Source: an uncultured Clostridia bacterium (GTDB lineage Bacteria > Bacillota > Clostridia > UMGS1883). From it: a DNA stretch of 46,710 nucleotides. Positions within the stretch are counted from its first letter, which is position 1. The number at the start of each line of letters is the position of its first letter. Under the pieces are notes generated by a model. That model did not search any database and had not been told where the DNA came from. It saw only the letters and a program-made list of their open reading frames with translations. Of this stretch, positions 9,116 to 17,434 are shown piece by piece. Location: positions 1 to 46,710 of the forward strand of contig CAKSNY010000023.1 of NCBI GenBank assembly GCA_934476455.1. Direction: 5' to 3'. The position numbers and the translations under genes were made by a program.

Positions 9116-10912
9116 TCAATCCAGCTTAAGCACCGACATAAACGCCTCTTGCGGCAGTTCTACGCTGCCCACCTGGCGCATCCTTTTTTTACCCTCTTTT
9201 TGCTTTTCCAAAAGCTTTTTCTTACGCGTGATGTCACCGCCGTAGCACTTTGCCAAAACGTCTTTTCTGAGCGCCTTCACCGTTTCACGGGCTATAACCT
9301 TTCCGCCTATTGCCGCCTGAATCGGGATTTCAAAAAGCTGGCGCGGTATGGTTTCTTTCAGTTTTTCGGCAATTCTACGGCCGCGCGCATAGCTTTTCGA
9401 GCTGTGTACAATAAAGCTCAGCGCGTCTACCACATCGCCGTTTAACAAAATGTCAAGCTTTACAAGGTCGCTCTTTACATATTCTTTCATTTCGTAATCG
9501 AACGAAGCATAACCGCGGCTGCGGCTTTTTATAGCGTCGAAGAAGTCATATATTATTTCATTCAGCGGTAAATCGTAATGAAGGTTTGTTCTGTCGGCGT
9601 CAATATACGTCATACCCTTATACACGCCGCGGCGGTCCTGGCAAAGTTCCATAATTGCGCCCACAAACTCTCCCGGGACAAATATATTTGCCGCAACGAA
9701 CGGCTCCTCCATATAATCTACCTCGGAAAGCGGCGGCAGGTTTGTCGGGTTTGATACCTCCGCCACCTCGCCGGTTGTTTTATGCACGCGGTACACAACG
9801 CCGGGCGCTGTTGTAACAAGGTCAAGGTTAAATTCCCTTTCCAGCCGCTCCTGGATAATTTCCATATGCAAAAGCCCCAGAAATCCGCACCTGAAGCCAA
9901 AACCCAGCGCGGCGCTGGTTTCCGCCTCGAATGACAGCGACGCGTCATTTAGCTGAAGCTTTTCCAGTGCGTCGCGCAAATCGCCGTACTTTGCCCCGTC
10001 TGCCGGGTATATACCGCAGTAAACCATCGGGTTTACCTTTCGGTAACCCGCAAGCGGCTCTTTTGCGGGGTTTTGTGCGTCTGTTACGGTATCGCCGACC
10101 TGCGTGTCGCGCACGGTTTTTATGCTTGCGGCAATGTACCCTACCTCTCCCGCCTTTATTTCTTTTGCGGGTACCATATCCTTTGCGCTGAGATAGCCTG
10201 TTTCAACTACCTCAAACTCACCCCCGGTAGCCATAAACCGTATGCGCATCCCGGGCTTTATCGTTCCCTCCACCATTCTCACGTATACTATTACACCCTT
10301 GTACGAGTCGTAGTACGAATCAAATATAAGTGCGCGCGGGGCGGCGTTTTCGTCGCCTGTCGGTGCGGGAATGTTATTTACGATATATTCGGGTATTGTC
10401 TCTATGTTTATTCCCTGTTTTGCACTTATCCGCGGTGCGTCCTCTGCCGGTATGCCTATAATGTCTTCTATTTCCTTGGCAATCTCCTCCGGGCGGGCAG
10501 AGGGAAGGTCAATCTTATTTATAACAGGCAGTATTTCAAGGTTATGGTCAAGCGCCAGATAGGTATTTGCAAGGGTCTGCGCCTCTATCCCCTGTGACGC
10601 GTCAACCACCAAAAGCGCCCCCTCGCACGCGGCGAGAGAACGCGAAACCTCGTAATTAAAATCCACATGCCCGGGGGTATCTATAAGGTTTAAAACATAG
10701 TCCTGCCCGTCCTTTGCACGGTAATTAAGGCGCACTGCCCGCGCCTTGATTGTAATTCCGCGTTCACGCTCAAGCTCCATATTGTCGAGAAGCTGCTGCT
10801 GCATCTCTCTGCTTTCAACAGAACCCGTATATTCCAAAAGCCTGTCAGCGAGCGTGCTTTTGCCGTGGTCTATATGCGCTATGATACAAAAATTTCTGAT
10901 ATTCTTTTGCAT
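9116..10912 (-). CDS. lepA: Elongation factor 4 (LepA)
   Basis: A 598-residue translational GTPase that back-translocates or remodels stalled ribosomes. The G1 motif AHIDHGKST lies at about 12-20, followed by IDTPGHVDF (G3) and INKIDL (G4). The LepA-specific C-terminal domain ends in a basic KKKLLEKQKEGKKR stretch. The ATG at 10912 gives the canonical N-terminus; an upstream TTG at 10942 has no ribosome site, while AGAGGAG lies 14 nt before the ATG, an unusually long spacing. It is the first gene of the eight-gene operon. Confidence 0.95.
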   Translation of the reverse strand: MQKNIRNFCIIAHIDHGKSTLADRLLEYTGSVESREMQQQLLDNMELERERGITIKARAVRLNYRAKDGQDYVLNLIDTPGHVDFNYEVSRSLAACEGALLVVDASQGIEAQTLANTYLALDHNLEILPVINKIDLPSARPEEIAKEIEDIIGIPAEDAPRISAKQGINIETIPEYIVNNIPAPTGDENAAPRALIFDSYYDSYKGVIVYVRMVEGTIKPGMRIRFMATGGEFEVVETGYLSAKDMVPAKEIKAGEVGYIAASIKTVRDTQVGDTVTDAQNPAKEPLAGYRKVNPMVYCGIYPADGAKYGDLRDALEKLQLNDASLSFEAETSAALGFGFRCGFLGLLHMEIIQERLEREFNLDLVTTAPGVVYRVHKTTGEVAEVSNPTNLPPLSEVDYMEEPFVAANIFVPGEFVGAIMELCQDRRGVYKGMTYIDADRTNLHYDLPLNEIIYDFFDAIKSRSRGYASFDYEMKEYVKSDLVKLDILLNGDVVDALSFIVHSSKSYARGRRIAEKLKETIPRQLFEIPIQAAIGGKVIARETVKALRKDVLAKCYGGDITRKKKLLEKQKEGKKRMRQVGSVELPQEAFMSVLKLD

Positions 10913-10971
10913 ATTCTGCCGATAAACTCCTCTCGCGGGCAAAAACCCGCAGCGTTTTCTTAATAAGTTTT

Positions 10972-11000
10972 ATTTTACCACACTTTATTAAAAAATGAAA
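10972..11000 (-). promoter_or_regulatory. Possible sigma-A promoter for the lepA operon
   Basis: On the minus strand TTTCAT (10995-11000) and TAAAAT (10972-10977) are separated by 17 nt, in the AT-rich gap between nfo and lepA. The -35 is weak. No terminator is visible between nfo and lepA, so read-through from nfo is also possible. Confidence 0.4.
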
Positions 11001-11027
11001 TATTTTTTTTGCCGTACGATATAAAAA

Positions 11028-11864
11028 TTACTTTTTTACGTACAAATTTTTAAGAAGCGCTATTTCGTTTTTATAACCCTCAATCTCGTTGGGTGTTTCA
11101 AGCAGCATGGGAAGGTGTGAAAGCTTTGGATGATTTACGATATTTTCAAACACTTCAAGCCCCAAAAATCCCTCGCCTATTTTTTCATGCCTGTCCTTAT
11201 GGCTCTCAAACGGGTTCTTGGAATCGTTAAGGTGCAGTGCCTTAAGGCGAAAAAGACCTATAACCTCGTCAAACTCGCAAAGCACGCCGTCAAGGTCGTT
11301 TTTTATGTCGTACCCCGCGTCATAAACATGGCATGTGTCAAGGCACACGCCTATTTTATCATTAAGCTCAACCCTGTCTATAATCTGCCGCAGCTGCGCA
11401 AAGGTTTTTCCTATTTCCGTGCCTTTTCCCGCCATTGTTTCAAGCAATACGGTGGTCGACTGCTCCTTTGTAAGAACCTCGTTTAACATATCGCTTATAA
11501 GCTCTATCCCCTTTTCCTCACCCTGCCCGACATGGCTTCCGGGGTGAAAGTTGTAAAGATTTCCCGGCACAAATTCCATCCGCTTCATATCGTCTGTCAT
11601 TATTCTTTTTGCGAGAGAGCGCACGTTTTCATCCGCCGACGCGGGATTAAGCGTATACGGCGCATGCGCCAGTATTTTTGAAAAACCGCCCTCCTTTGCA
11701 GCCTTTTCGTATTCGTCAATATCTTTTTGCGATATTTCCTTGCAGGCAAACCCGCGCGGATTTCGCGTAAAAAACTGAAACGTGTTTGCGCCTATCTCCA
11801 CCGCTTCCTTTGCCATATGAAAAAATCCCTTTGACGCCGAAAGGTGACACCCTATGTTTAACAT
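11028..11864 (-). CDS. nfo: Endonuclease IV
   Basis: A 278-residue AP endonuclease of base-excision repair with a TIM-barrel and trinuclear zinc site. Metal-ligand motifs are visible in order: FHPGSHVG, LLETMAGKG, CLDTCHVYDAGYD, LHLNDSK, KDRHEKIG and LLETPNE. Length is normal. The ATG has AAAGGAG 8 nt upstream. It is transcribed divergently from ispE across a 90-bp AT-rich gap. Confidence 0.95.
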   Translation of the reverse strand: MLNIGCHLSASKGFFHMAKEAVEIGANTFQFFTRNPRGFACKEISQKDIDEYEKAAKEGGFSKILAHAPYTLNPASADENVRSLAKRIMTDDMKRMEFVPGNLYNFHPGSHVGQGEEKGIELISDMLNEVLTKEQSTTVLLETMAGKGTEIGKTFAQLRQIIDRVELNDKIGVCLDTCHVYDAGYDIKNDLDGVLCEFDEVIGLFRLKALHLNDSKNPFESHKDRHEKIGEGFLGLEVFENIVNHPKLSHLPMLLETPNEIEGYKNEIALLKNLYVKK

Positions 11865-11893
11865 ACCGAAAACTCCTTTATATTAAAAATTTA

Positions 11894-11922
11894 TTGATTT
11901 TTTACATTATTTGAATTATAAT
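11894..11922 (+). promoter_or_regulatory. Sigma-A promoter for the ispE operon
   Basis: TTGATT (11894-11899) and TATAAT (11917-11922) are separated by 17 nt, placing transcription start near 11929 and about 26 nt before the preferred ispE ATG. Confidence 0.7.
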
Positions 11923-11954
11923 ATTTTAAAATGATTGTTATGCGAGGTTTTTCC

Positions 11955-12815
11955 ATGCAAAAATCACAAAAAATTTCAACGAAGGCTTTTGCCAAAATAA
12001 ATCTGTCGCTGGACGTATGCGGAAAGCTTGAAAACGGTTATCACGACGTAAAAATGGTTATGCAAAGCATTTCCGTGTTTGACATTGTAACCATCAGGCG
12101 CATAAACGAAGGTATAGAGCTTTCAACAAATCTTCCCTATCTTCCGATAGATTCGCGCAATCTTGCATACCGCGCGGCAGAGGAATTTTTCAGCTATACA
12201 GGTATAAAAAGCGGCGTTCGTATAGACATATCGAAGCGCATACCCGTAGGTGCCGGTCTTGCCGGCGGAAGCAGCAACGCTTCTGCGGCGCTTAAGGGGC
12301 TTAACCGCCTTTTTGATGCGCACCTTTCGTTAAAACAGCTTTGCTCTATCGGGGTAAAGCTCGGCGCGGACGTGCCGTTTTGTATTCTCGGCGGAACACG
12401 CCTTGCCGAAGGAATCGGAGAAAAGCTGTCCCCGCTTCCCAGGCTTCCGCATTGCAGCATAGTGCTTGTAAAGCCGGCATTTTCCATAAGCACAAAATCC
12501 GTTTATGAAAAGATAGACAGCTGCAAAAATATCGTTCACCCCAACACGGATTTGGTTATAAAAGGTCTTTACGAAAAAAACCTTTCAATGATAACGCGCG
12601 GAATGGGAAACGTTTTGGAAGAGGTTTCCGTGTCCGAACATCCCGTCATAAAAAAGGTAAAGGAAGAGCTTATGTCACTCGGCGCGATAAGTGCGCAGAT
12701 GAGCGGCAGCGGCCCCACCGTTTTCGGAATTTTTGAAACAACGGACGGCGCGCGCCGTGCAAAAAGCGCATTGTGGGGAAAATACAAAACCGTATATATT
12801 TGCTCGCCCGTATAA
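11955..12815 (+). CDS. ispE: 4-diphosphocytidyl-2-C-methyl-D-erythritol kinase
   Basis: A 286-residue GHMP-family kinase, the fourth step of the MEP isoprenoid pathway. The ATP motif PVGAGLAGGSSNASA lies at about 97-111, the catalytic aspartate is in LGADVPF (D139), and MSGSGPTVFG forms the third GHMP motif. The start was set at 11955 because GCGAGG lies 7 nt upstream; two earlier in-frame ATGs (11931, 11940) lack a ribosome site and sit at the transcription start. It is followed 60 nt later by spoIIR. Confidence 0.93.
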   Translation: MQKSQKISTKAFAKINLSLDVCGKLENGYHDVKMVMQSISVFDIVTIRRINEGIELSTNLPYLPIDSRNLAYRAAEEFFSYTGIKSGVRIDISKRIPVGAGLAGGSSNASAALKGLNRLFDAHLSLKQLCSIGVKLGADVPFCILGGTRLAEGIGEKLSPLPRLPHCSIVLVKPAFSISTKSVYEKIDSCKNIVHPNTDLVIKGLYEKNLSMITRGMGNVLEEVSVSEHPVIKKVKEELMSLGAISAQMSGSGPTVFGIFETTDGARRAKSALWGKYKTVYICSPV

Positions 12816-12875
12816 AATTTAAAAGCACAGTCAATACTTAGTAACGAATACTTTATTTACGCGAGGTGTTGACTT

Positions 12876-13508
12876 TTGAAAAAATTTGTAACGCTTGTAT
12901 CCGCAACAATTCTTGCAGCGCTTATCCTTTTGGGATATTCTTTAAACGTTAACTCTTCCCTTTCTCAGGGAATTGTAAGGCTGCATGTTATAGCAAACAG
13001 CGATTCCGACGGCGACCAGATTTTAAAGCTTTACGTGCGTGACGAAATATTAAAGCGCACAAATGCCGATTTTACCAAAAAAGACGAGGTTATAAAAAAC
13101 CTTAGCTTATACAAAACCATTGCGGAGGACACCCTCCGCCGCTACGGCTGCGAAGATACCGTGCGCGCAGAATACGGAAATTTTGCATTTCCGACAAAGC
13201 ACTATAAAAACCTTTCTCTGCCTGCCGGCAATTACGATGCCGTGCGCATAACCATAGGCGAGGGAAAAGGCAAAAACTGGTGGTGCGTGCTTTTCCCGCC
13301 GCTGTGCTTTGTGGACGGCACAACCGATTCAAGCGGCGCAGCCGAAAAAATGAAAAAAATGCTTAAAAAAAGCGATTATGACCTTATCACCGCACAAAGC
13401 GCCGACGGCGGCGTTCCCGTAAACATTAAATTCAAGGTTGTTGAATTTTACGGCAAGCTGTGCGGGCGCGACAAGGTTTATGCAGCAAAAGGAAAGGATA
13501 AATTTTAA
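12876..13508 (+). CDS. spoIIR: Stage II sporulation protein R
   Basis: A 210-residue SpoIIR homologue. In Bacillus this secreted forespore signal triggers SpoIIGA processing of pro-sigma-E in the mother cell. An N-terminal membrane or signal segment spans about residues 3-24. The conserved family core RLHVIANSDSDGDQ follows, then WWCVLFPPLCFVD. The start is TTG, with GAGGTG 7 nt upstream. In Bacillus it is under sigma-F; I could not make out a convincing sigma-F promoter in the 60-nt gap after ispE. Its presence is good evidence for an endospore-forming organism. Confidence 0.92.
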   Translation: MKKFVTLVSATILAALILLGYSLNVNSSLSQGIVRLHVIANSDSDGDQILKLYVRDEILKRTNADFTKKDEVIKNLSLYKTIAEDTLRRYGCEDTVRAEYGNFAFPTKHYKNLSLPAGNYDAVRITIGEGKGKNWWCVLFPPLCFVDGTTDSSGAAEKMKKMLKKSDYDLITAQSADGGVPVNIKFKVVEFYGKLCGRDKVYAAKGKDKF

Positions 13509-14146
13509 TGCGAATGAGAACACGCGGTCATCTGCAAGACCGTATAGATGCCTGCCGCAGCCTTATGGCGGCAGATTTCGGCGAGGTGCCTTTTAAGGCA
13601 CAGGCGCCCTTACATATTGAAATAGGCTGCGGAAAGGGCGGCTTTATTACAAAGCTTGCCTTAAAAAACCCGAATATATACTATATAGCCGTGGAAAAGG
13701 TTTCAAACGTGCTTGTCCTTGCAATGGAAAAAGCAGCCGCGGCAAATGTAAAAAACGTATGCTTTATGCAGGGTAATTTTGAATATTTAAGCGAAAGCTT
13801 CCCCGACGGATGTATAGACAAAATCTATCTTAATTTCAGCGACCCCTGGCCCAAAAAGGGCTATGCAAAGCGCAGGCTGACAAGCGGCGGTTTTCTTTCC
13901 ATATATAAAAGGCTGCTTTCGGAAGACGGAAAAATCGTTTTTAAGACCGATAACAGAGAGCTTTTTGATTTTTCGCTTGAAAGCTTTCCCGAAAACGGCT
14001 TTACGCTGTCCGATGTTACATATGACCTGCACAGCGAAAGCCCGCTTGACAATATAATGACAGAGTATGAGGAGCGTTTTGTTTCCGAGGGAAAGAAAAT
14101 ATGCCTCCTCACAGCGTCAAAAAACCAAACTCACGATATATTATAG
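13508..14146 (+). CDS. trmB: tRNA (guanine-N7-)-methyltransferase
   Basis: A 212-residue Rossmann-fold SAM methyltransferase that makes m7G46 in tRNA. The SAM-binding motif is IEIGCGKGGF (about 37-46) and the family signature LNFSDPWPKKGYAKRRL starts at about 108. The ATG overlaps the spoIIR stop by one base (TAATG), indicating translational coupling. Confidence 0.93.
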   Translation: MRMRTRGHLQDRIDACRSLMAADFGEVPFKAQAPLHIEIGCGKGGFITKLALKNPNIYYIAVEKVSNVLVLAMEKAAAANVKNVCFMQGNFEYLSESFPDGCIDKIYLNFSDPWPKKGYAKRRLTSGGFLSIYKRLLSEDGKIVFKTDNRELFDFSLESFPENGFTLSDVTYDLHSESPLDNIMTEYEERFVSEGKKICLLTASKNQTHDIL

Positions 14147-14192
14147 CATTTGTAAATGCTTTTTTCAACATTAAATTTGCGGAGGTTTTACT

Positions 14193-15278
14193 GTGTTAAA
14201 GCTTGTTCATTGCGGCGACCTTCACATAGGCGCGCCGTTTGCGGGGCTCTCGCCCGAGCAGCGCAGCATCAGAAAAAGCGAGGTTTTGGCGTCCTTTGCA
14301 AAGATTATCGACTTTTGCAACGAAAAGGCGGCGGACGCACTTTTAATATGCGGCGATTTGTTCGATTCACCCGCGCCGAAAAAAAGTGATATTGCGGCTG
14401 TGCTCGGCACACTGGAAAAGCTTGCGGATACCCGGGTTTACATAATCGCCGGAAATCATGACCCGCTCGTTTCGGGAAGCGTTTATGAAAACGAAGGTTT
14501 TTTAAAGGACTATATTCGTATTTTTCCCGCGGGCGGTGCAGTTTATGAAAACGATAAATTAAACGCTGCCTTTTTTGGCGTGTCCTACTCCGGCGTATGC
14601 GCACCGAAGGGCATTTCGCTGCCAAAGGCAAAGGAAGGGATGCACAATATACTGCTTCTTCACGATGATTTATCGGGAAAAAGCGACTATTCCTCTTTTT
14701 CAAAGGAGGATATTAAAGAAAGCGGGTTTGACTATGCGGCGCTCGGGCATATTCACCGCACGCAGATTTTTAAGTGCGGCAGCACACAGAGTGCATATTG
14801 CGGCACGCCCGAGCCGCACGGCTTTGACGATGATAAGGAGATCGGCTTTATATACTGCGAAGCAGATTACAATACATGCATATGCAAGCACATCTGCCTT
14901 TGCGCCCGCCGATACGTATATACAAATATTGACGTTACACCGCTGTGTTCAAACGACGAGGTTTTGGAAAAAATCCGTCTTAACCTTTCAAAAGAAAATT
15001 TGTATAGAATTGCGCTTTCGGGAACTCTGCGCGATTTCGAGCTTTCCGTTTCGTACATTTTAAAGAATATAGAAGGGGAAGCCTTTTACGTAAGCTTAAA
15101 AAACGAAACTGTACCCGATTACGACATTGAAAAGATAATGGAAGAGCCGGGCTTCCGCGGTATATTTTTACAAAGGCTCCGCGCGTCCGTTCCTGATGAT
15201 AAAGCGTTTTTAAAGGCGGCGCGCATGGGGCTTTGTGCCCTGGAAAACCGCGAAGAGCTTTTGCGGGGTGAATTATGA
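14193..15278 (+). CDS. SbcD/YhaO-like DNA repair exonuclease
   Basis: A 361-residue calcineurin-like metallophosphoesterase in the Mre11/SbcD/YhaO group. Metal motifs run in order: HCGDLHIG (about 6-13), ICGDLFDSP, IAGNHDPLV, LLHDD and LGHIHRTQ. It should pair with the downstream ATPase to process DNA ends. The start is GTG, with GCGGAGG 7 nt upstream. Its stop overlaps the next ATG (ATGA). The length and partner resemble the Bacillus yhaO-yhaN pair more than classical sbcD-sbcC. Confidence 0.85.
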   Translation: MLKLVHCGDLHIGAPFAGLSPEQRSIRKSEVLASFAKIIDFCNEKAADALLICGDLFDSPAPKKSDIAAVLGTLEKLADTRVYIIAGNHDPLVSGSVYENEGFLKDYIRIFPAGGAVYENDKLNAAFFGVSYSGVCAPKGISLPKAKEGMHNILLLHDDLSGKSDYSSFSKEDIKESGFDYAALGHIHRTQIFKCGSTQSAYCGTPEPHGFDDDKEIGFIYCEADYNTCICKHICLCARRYVYTNIDVTPLCSNDEVLEKIRLNLSKENLYRIALSGTLRDFELSVSYILKNIEGEAFYVSLKNETVPDYDIEKIMEEPGFRGIFLQRLRASVPDDKAFLKAARMGLCALENREELLRGEL

Positions 15279-16969
15279 TTATAACAAAGCTTAACATAAT
15301 TTCTTTCGGGAAATTTTCAAATACCGTTTTGGATTTTAATGACGGGCTGAATATTATTTTCGGCAATAACGAAGCGGGCAAAAGCACCGTTTCAGACTTT
15401 ATTTATGCAATGCTTTACGGCTTCGGCGACAAACGCGGTCAGGGTGTTTCTCTGCGCGAAAAGTACATCCCGTGGGACGGGGTTTGTATGGAGGGCGCAA
15501 TTACACTTGAAAACGGCGGTAAAACCTATACCGTATACCGAAAAAGCGGGCTTACAAAAAAGCACGATATACTTAAAATTTATGATGAGGACGGCATAGA
15601 AAAACCGTGCGCCGTTTCCGACATTTTCCCTGTTTCGGAAGCCGTTTTTTTCAAGGCACTGTCTGTGCGCCAGGCAAAAAGCGCCGTCGGCGCGCCCGAC
15701 GCCTCTCTTACGCAAAGGCTTTCCAATCTCTCCTCCGGCGGCGAGGAGGAGGTCTGCGCCGAAAAGGCAATAAAGCTTCTTACAGACATTTGCGGCGAAA
15801 TAAAGTCAAAACGCGGCAGGCGCGGCAGGCTTTACGACATAGAAGACGAAATACAGCGTATAACAGAGGGCGCAAAGGAAAGCGAGCGCCTTAAAAGTGC
15901 GCTTTACACGGCAGAGCGTGAAAGGGACAGCCGCGCGCGTGCGCTTAGCTTAGCGCAGGAAAATTACGGCAGCTTTAAACCCGAAAAATACGGTGAAGAG
16001 CGCGCCCGCATATGCGGCATATTGGAGGAAAAGCAAAAAACGCTTGACGCGCTTACCAAAGATATTCCAAATAATACTGAGGTCGCACCTTTTACTAAAA
16101 AACCTGCGGCGGCAATGTTTGCATTTATTATCTGCATTATTTTTGCAGCGCTCTCTTTTGTATCTGCGTTCTTTCTGCCTTTGTCTGCCGCGGGACTCAT
16201 TGTTTCCGTTCGGCAGTATACGCGTTATTTGCGTAAGAAAAAAGAAGCCGCTTCCCAAATTCAAAAGGACAGGCAGCGTGCGGAGGATACAAAGCGCCGG
16301 GCAGACATTTTAAAATCGGAAATCTCCTCTCTGAAGGAAAAATCGGACAGGCTTTTGTCCTTGTCCGCCGAAAACGAAAAAAAACAAAAAGCGCTGTCGG
16401 AGGCGCTCGACGACGCGCGCAATAAATACTTTTTGGCTGAAAACGCCTTTTCAGAGGCACAAAGAAATGCGGAGACCGCCCCGGAGGAATCCCCCGAGGA
16501 ACTTTTTTGCGAGCGCGAAAGACTGGTGTTTTCCCTAAGCTGCGCACAAAGCGCGCTCGACGCGCTTTTGTATACATTTGACGAAATGAAGCGCAATTTT
16601 ACGCCGGCACTCAACCGCATTGCCTCCGAATATTTTTTTGCACTTACATGTGAAAAGTACAGCCGCCTTTTGGCAGACCGCGAGTTTAACCTGTCTGTGG
16701 ATACCGGCGTGCTTCGCCGCGGAGAGCTTTTTTCCGGCGGCACCGAAGATCAGATGTATCTTTCTCTCAGGCTTGCGCTTGCGGATATGCTTTTTGAGGA
16801 TGAGAAAATATTTTTACTTTTGGACGAGCCGTTTTTTCAGTACGACGCAGTCCGTACCGCCGCGGCAAATGCGCTTCTTTCATCACTTGCACAAAAGCGC
16901 CAAACGCTTCTTTTTACAAGCGATGCGCGCGTGCTTGAATGTAAAAATGCAAATATTTTGAAATTATGA
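15275..16969 (+). CDS. SbcC/YhaN-like AAA ATPase with membrane segment
   Basis: A 564-residue SMC/Rad50-type ATPase. Walker A GNNEAGKST is at 30-38. The C-terminal half-site has the ABC signature FSGGTEDQMYLSLRLALAD and Walker B FLLLDEPFF. Coiled-coil arms lie between them, interrupted near the middle by one or two hydrophobic helices (about 282-320), as in YhaN. It is short for the family (SbcC and YhaN are usually near 1000 residues), so the coiled coil is reduced. It is translationally coupled to the nuclease subunit upstream. Confidence 0.82.
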   Translation: MIITKLNIISFGKFSNTVLDFNDGLNIIFGNNEAGKSTVSDFIYAMLYGFGDKRGQGVSLREKYIPWDGVCMEGAITLENGGKTYTVYRKSGLTKKHDILKIYDEDGIEKPCAVSDIFPVSEAVFFKALSVRQAKSAVGAPDASLTQRLSNLSSGGEEEVCAEKAIKLLTDICGEIKSKRGRRGRLYDIEDEIQRITEGAKESERLKSALYTAERERDSRARALSLAQENYGSFKPEKYGEERARICGILEEKQKTLDALTKDIPNNTEVAPFTKKPAAAMFAFIICIIFAALSFVSAFFLPLSAAGLIVSVRQYTRYLRKKKEAASQIQKDRQRAEDTKRRADILKSEISSLKEKSDRLLSLSAENEKKQKALSEALDDARNKYFLAENAFSEAQRNAETAPEESPEELFCERERLVFSLSCAQSALDALLYTFDEMKRNFTPALNRIASEYFFALTCEKYSRLLADREFNLSVDTGVLRRGELFSGGTEDQMYLSLRLALADMLFEDEKIFLLLDEPFFQYDAVRTAAANALLSSLAQKRQTLLFTSDARVLECKNANILKL

Positions 16970-16981
16970 CAAACAGAATTG

Positions 16982-17011
16982 TTGACATATTCATATTGTT
17001 TGGGGTATACT
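16982..17011 (+). promoter_or_regulatory. Sigma-A promoter for Asp23 - FakA-like - recG
   Basis: A perfect TTGACA (16982-16987) and TATACT (17006-17011) are separated by 18 nt, starting just after the SbcC-like stop codon and about 50 bp before the Asp23-family start. Confidence 0.75.
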
Positions 17012-17062
17012 ATATTACAGCCGCAGGGATAGTACGCGGCAAAATTGTAAGGGGGTATTATA

Positions 17063-17422
17063 ATGGCAATCAGGACGGATAACGAAAACGGCGGCATCAT
17101 TATATCAAACAATGTTATCGCTGCCGCAGCCGGAATTGTTGCGACAAGCTGCTACGGCGTTGTCGGAATGGCAATCCGCAGCCCCAAGGACGGCATTGTA
17201 AGCTTGCTTAAGCCATCGAATCTTGCAAAAGGAATAAAGGTATCTGTCGATGATAACGAGGTGTCTGTCGATATGTTTATCGTCGTTCAGTACGGAGTAA
17301 ATATTAACGCAATATGTGAAAGCATTATGCACAGCGTAAAGTACCGTTTATCTGAAATTTTGGGTGTACAAATAAAACAGGTAAACATCTTTGTTGAAAG
17401 TATAAGGGTTACAAATGCGTAA
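17063..17422 (+). CDS. Asp23/Gls24 (YloU) family protein
   Basis: A 119-residue Asp23/DUF322 protein. NGGIIISNNVIAAAAGIVA and the C-terminal VNIFVESIRV are family hallmarks. In Firmicutes the yloU homologue precedes yloV and lies near recG, as here. The function is linked to the envelope or membrane but not biochemically defined. The ATG follows AAGGGGG. It is separated from the next gene by 12 nt. Confidence 0.9.
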   Translation: MAIRTDNENGGIIISNNVIAAAAGIVATSCYGVVGMAIRSPKDGIVSLLKPSNLAKGIKVSVDDNEVSVDMFIVVQYGVNINAICESIMHSVKYRLSEILGVQIKQVNIFVESIRVTNA

Positions 17423-17434
17423 ATCGGAGGCATT

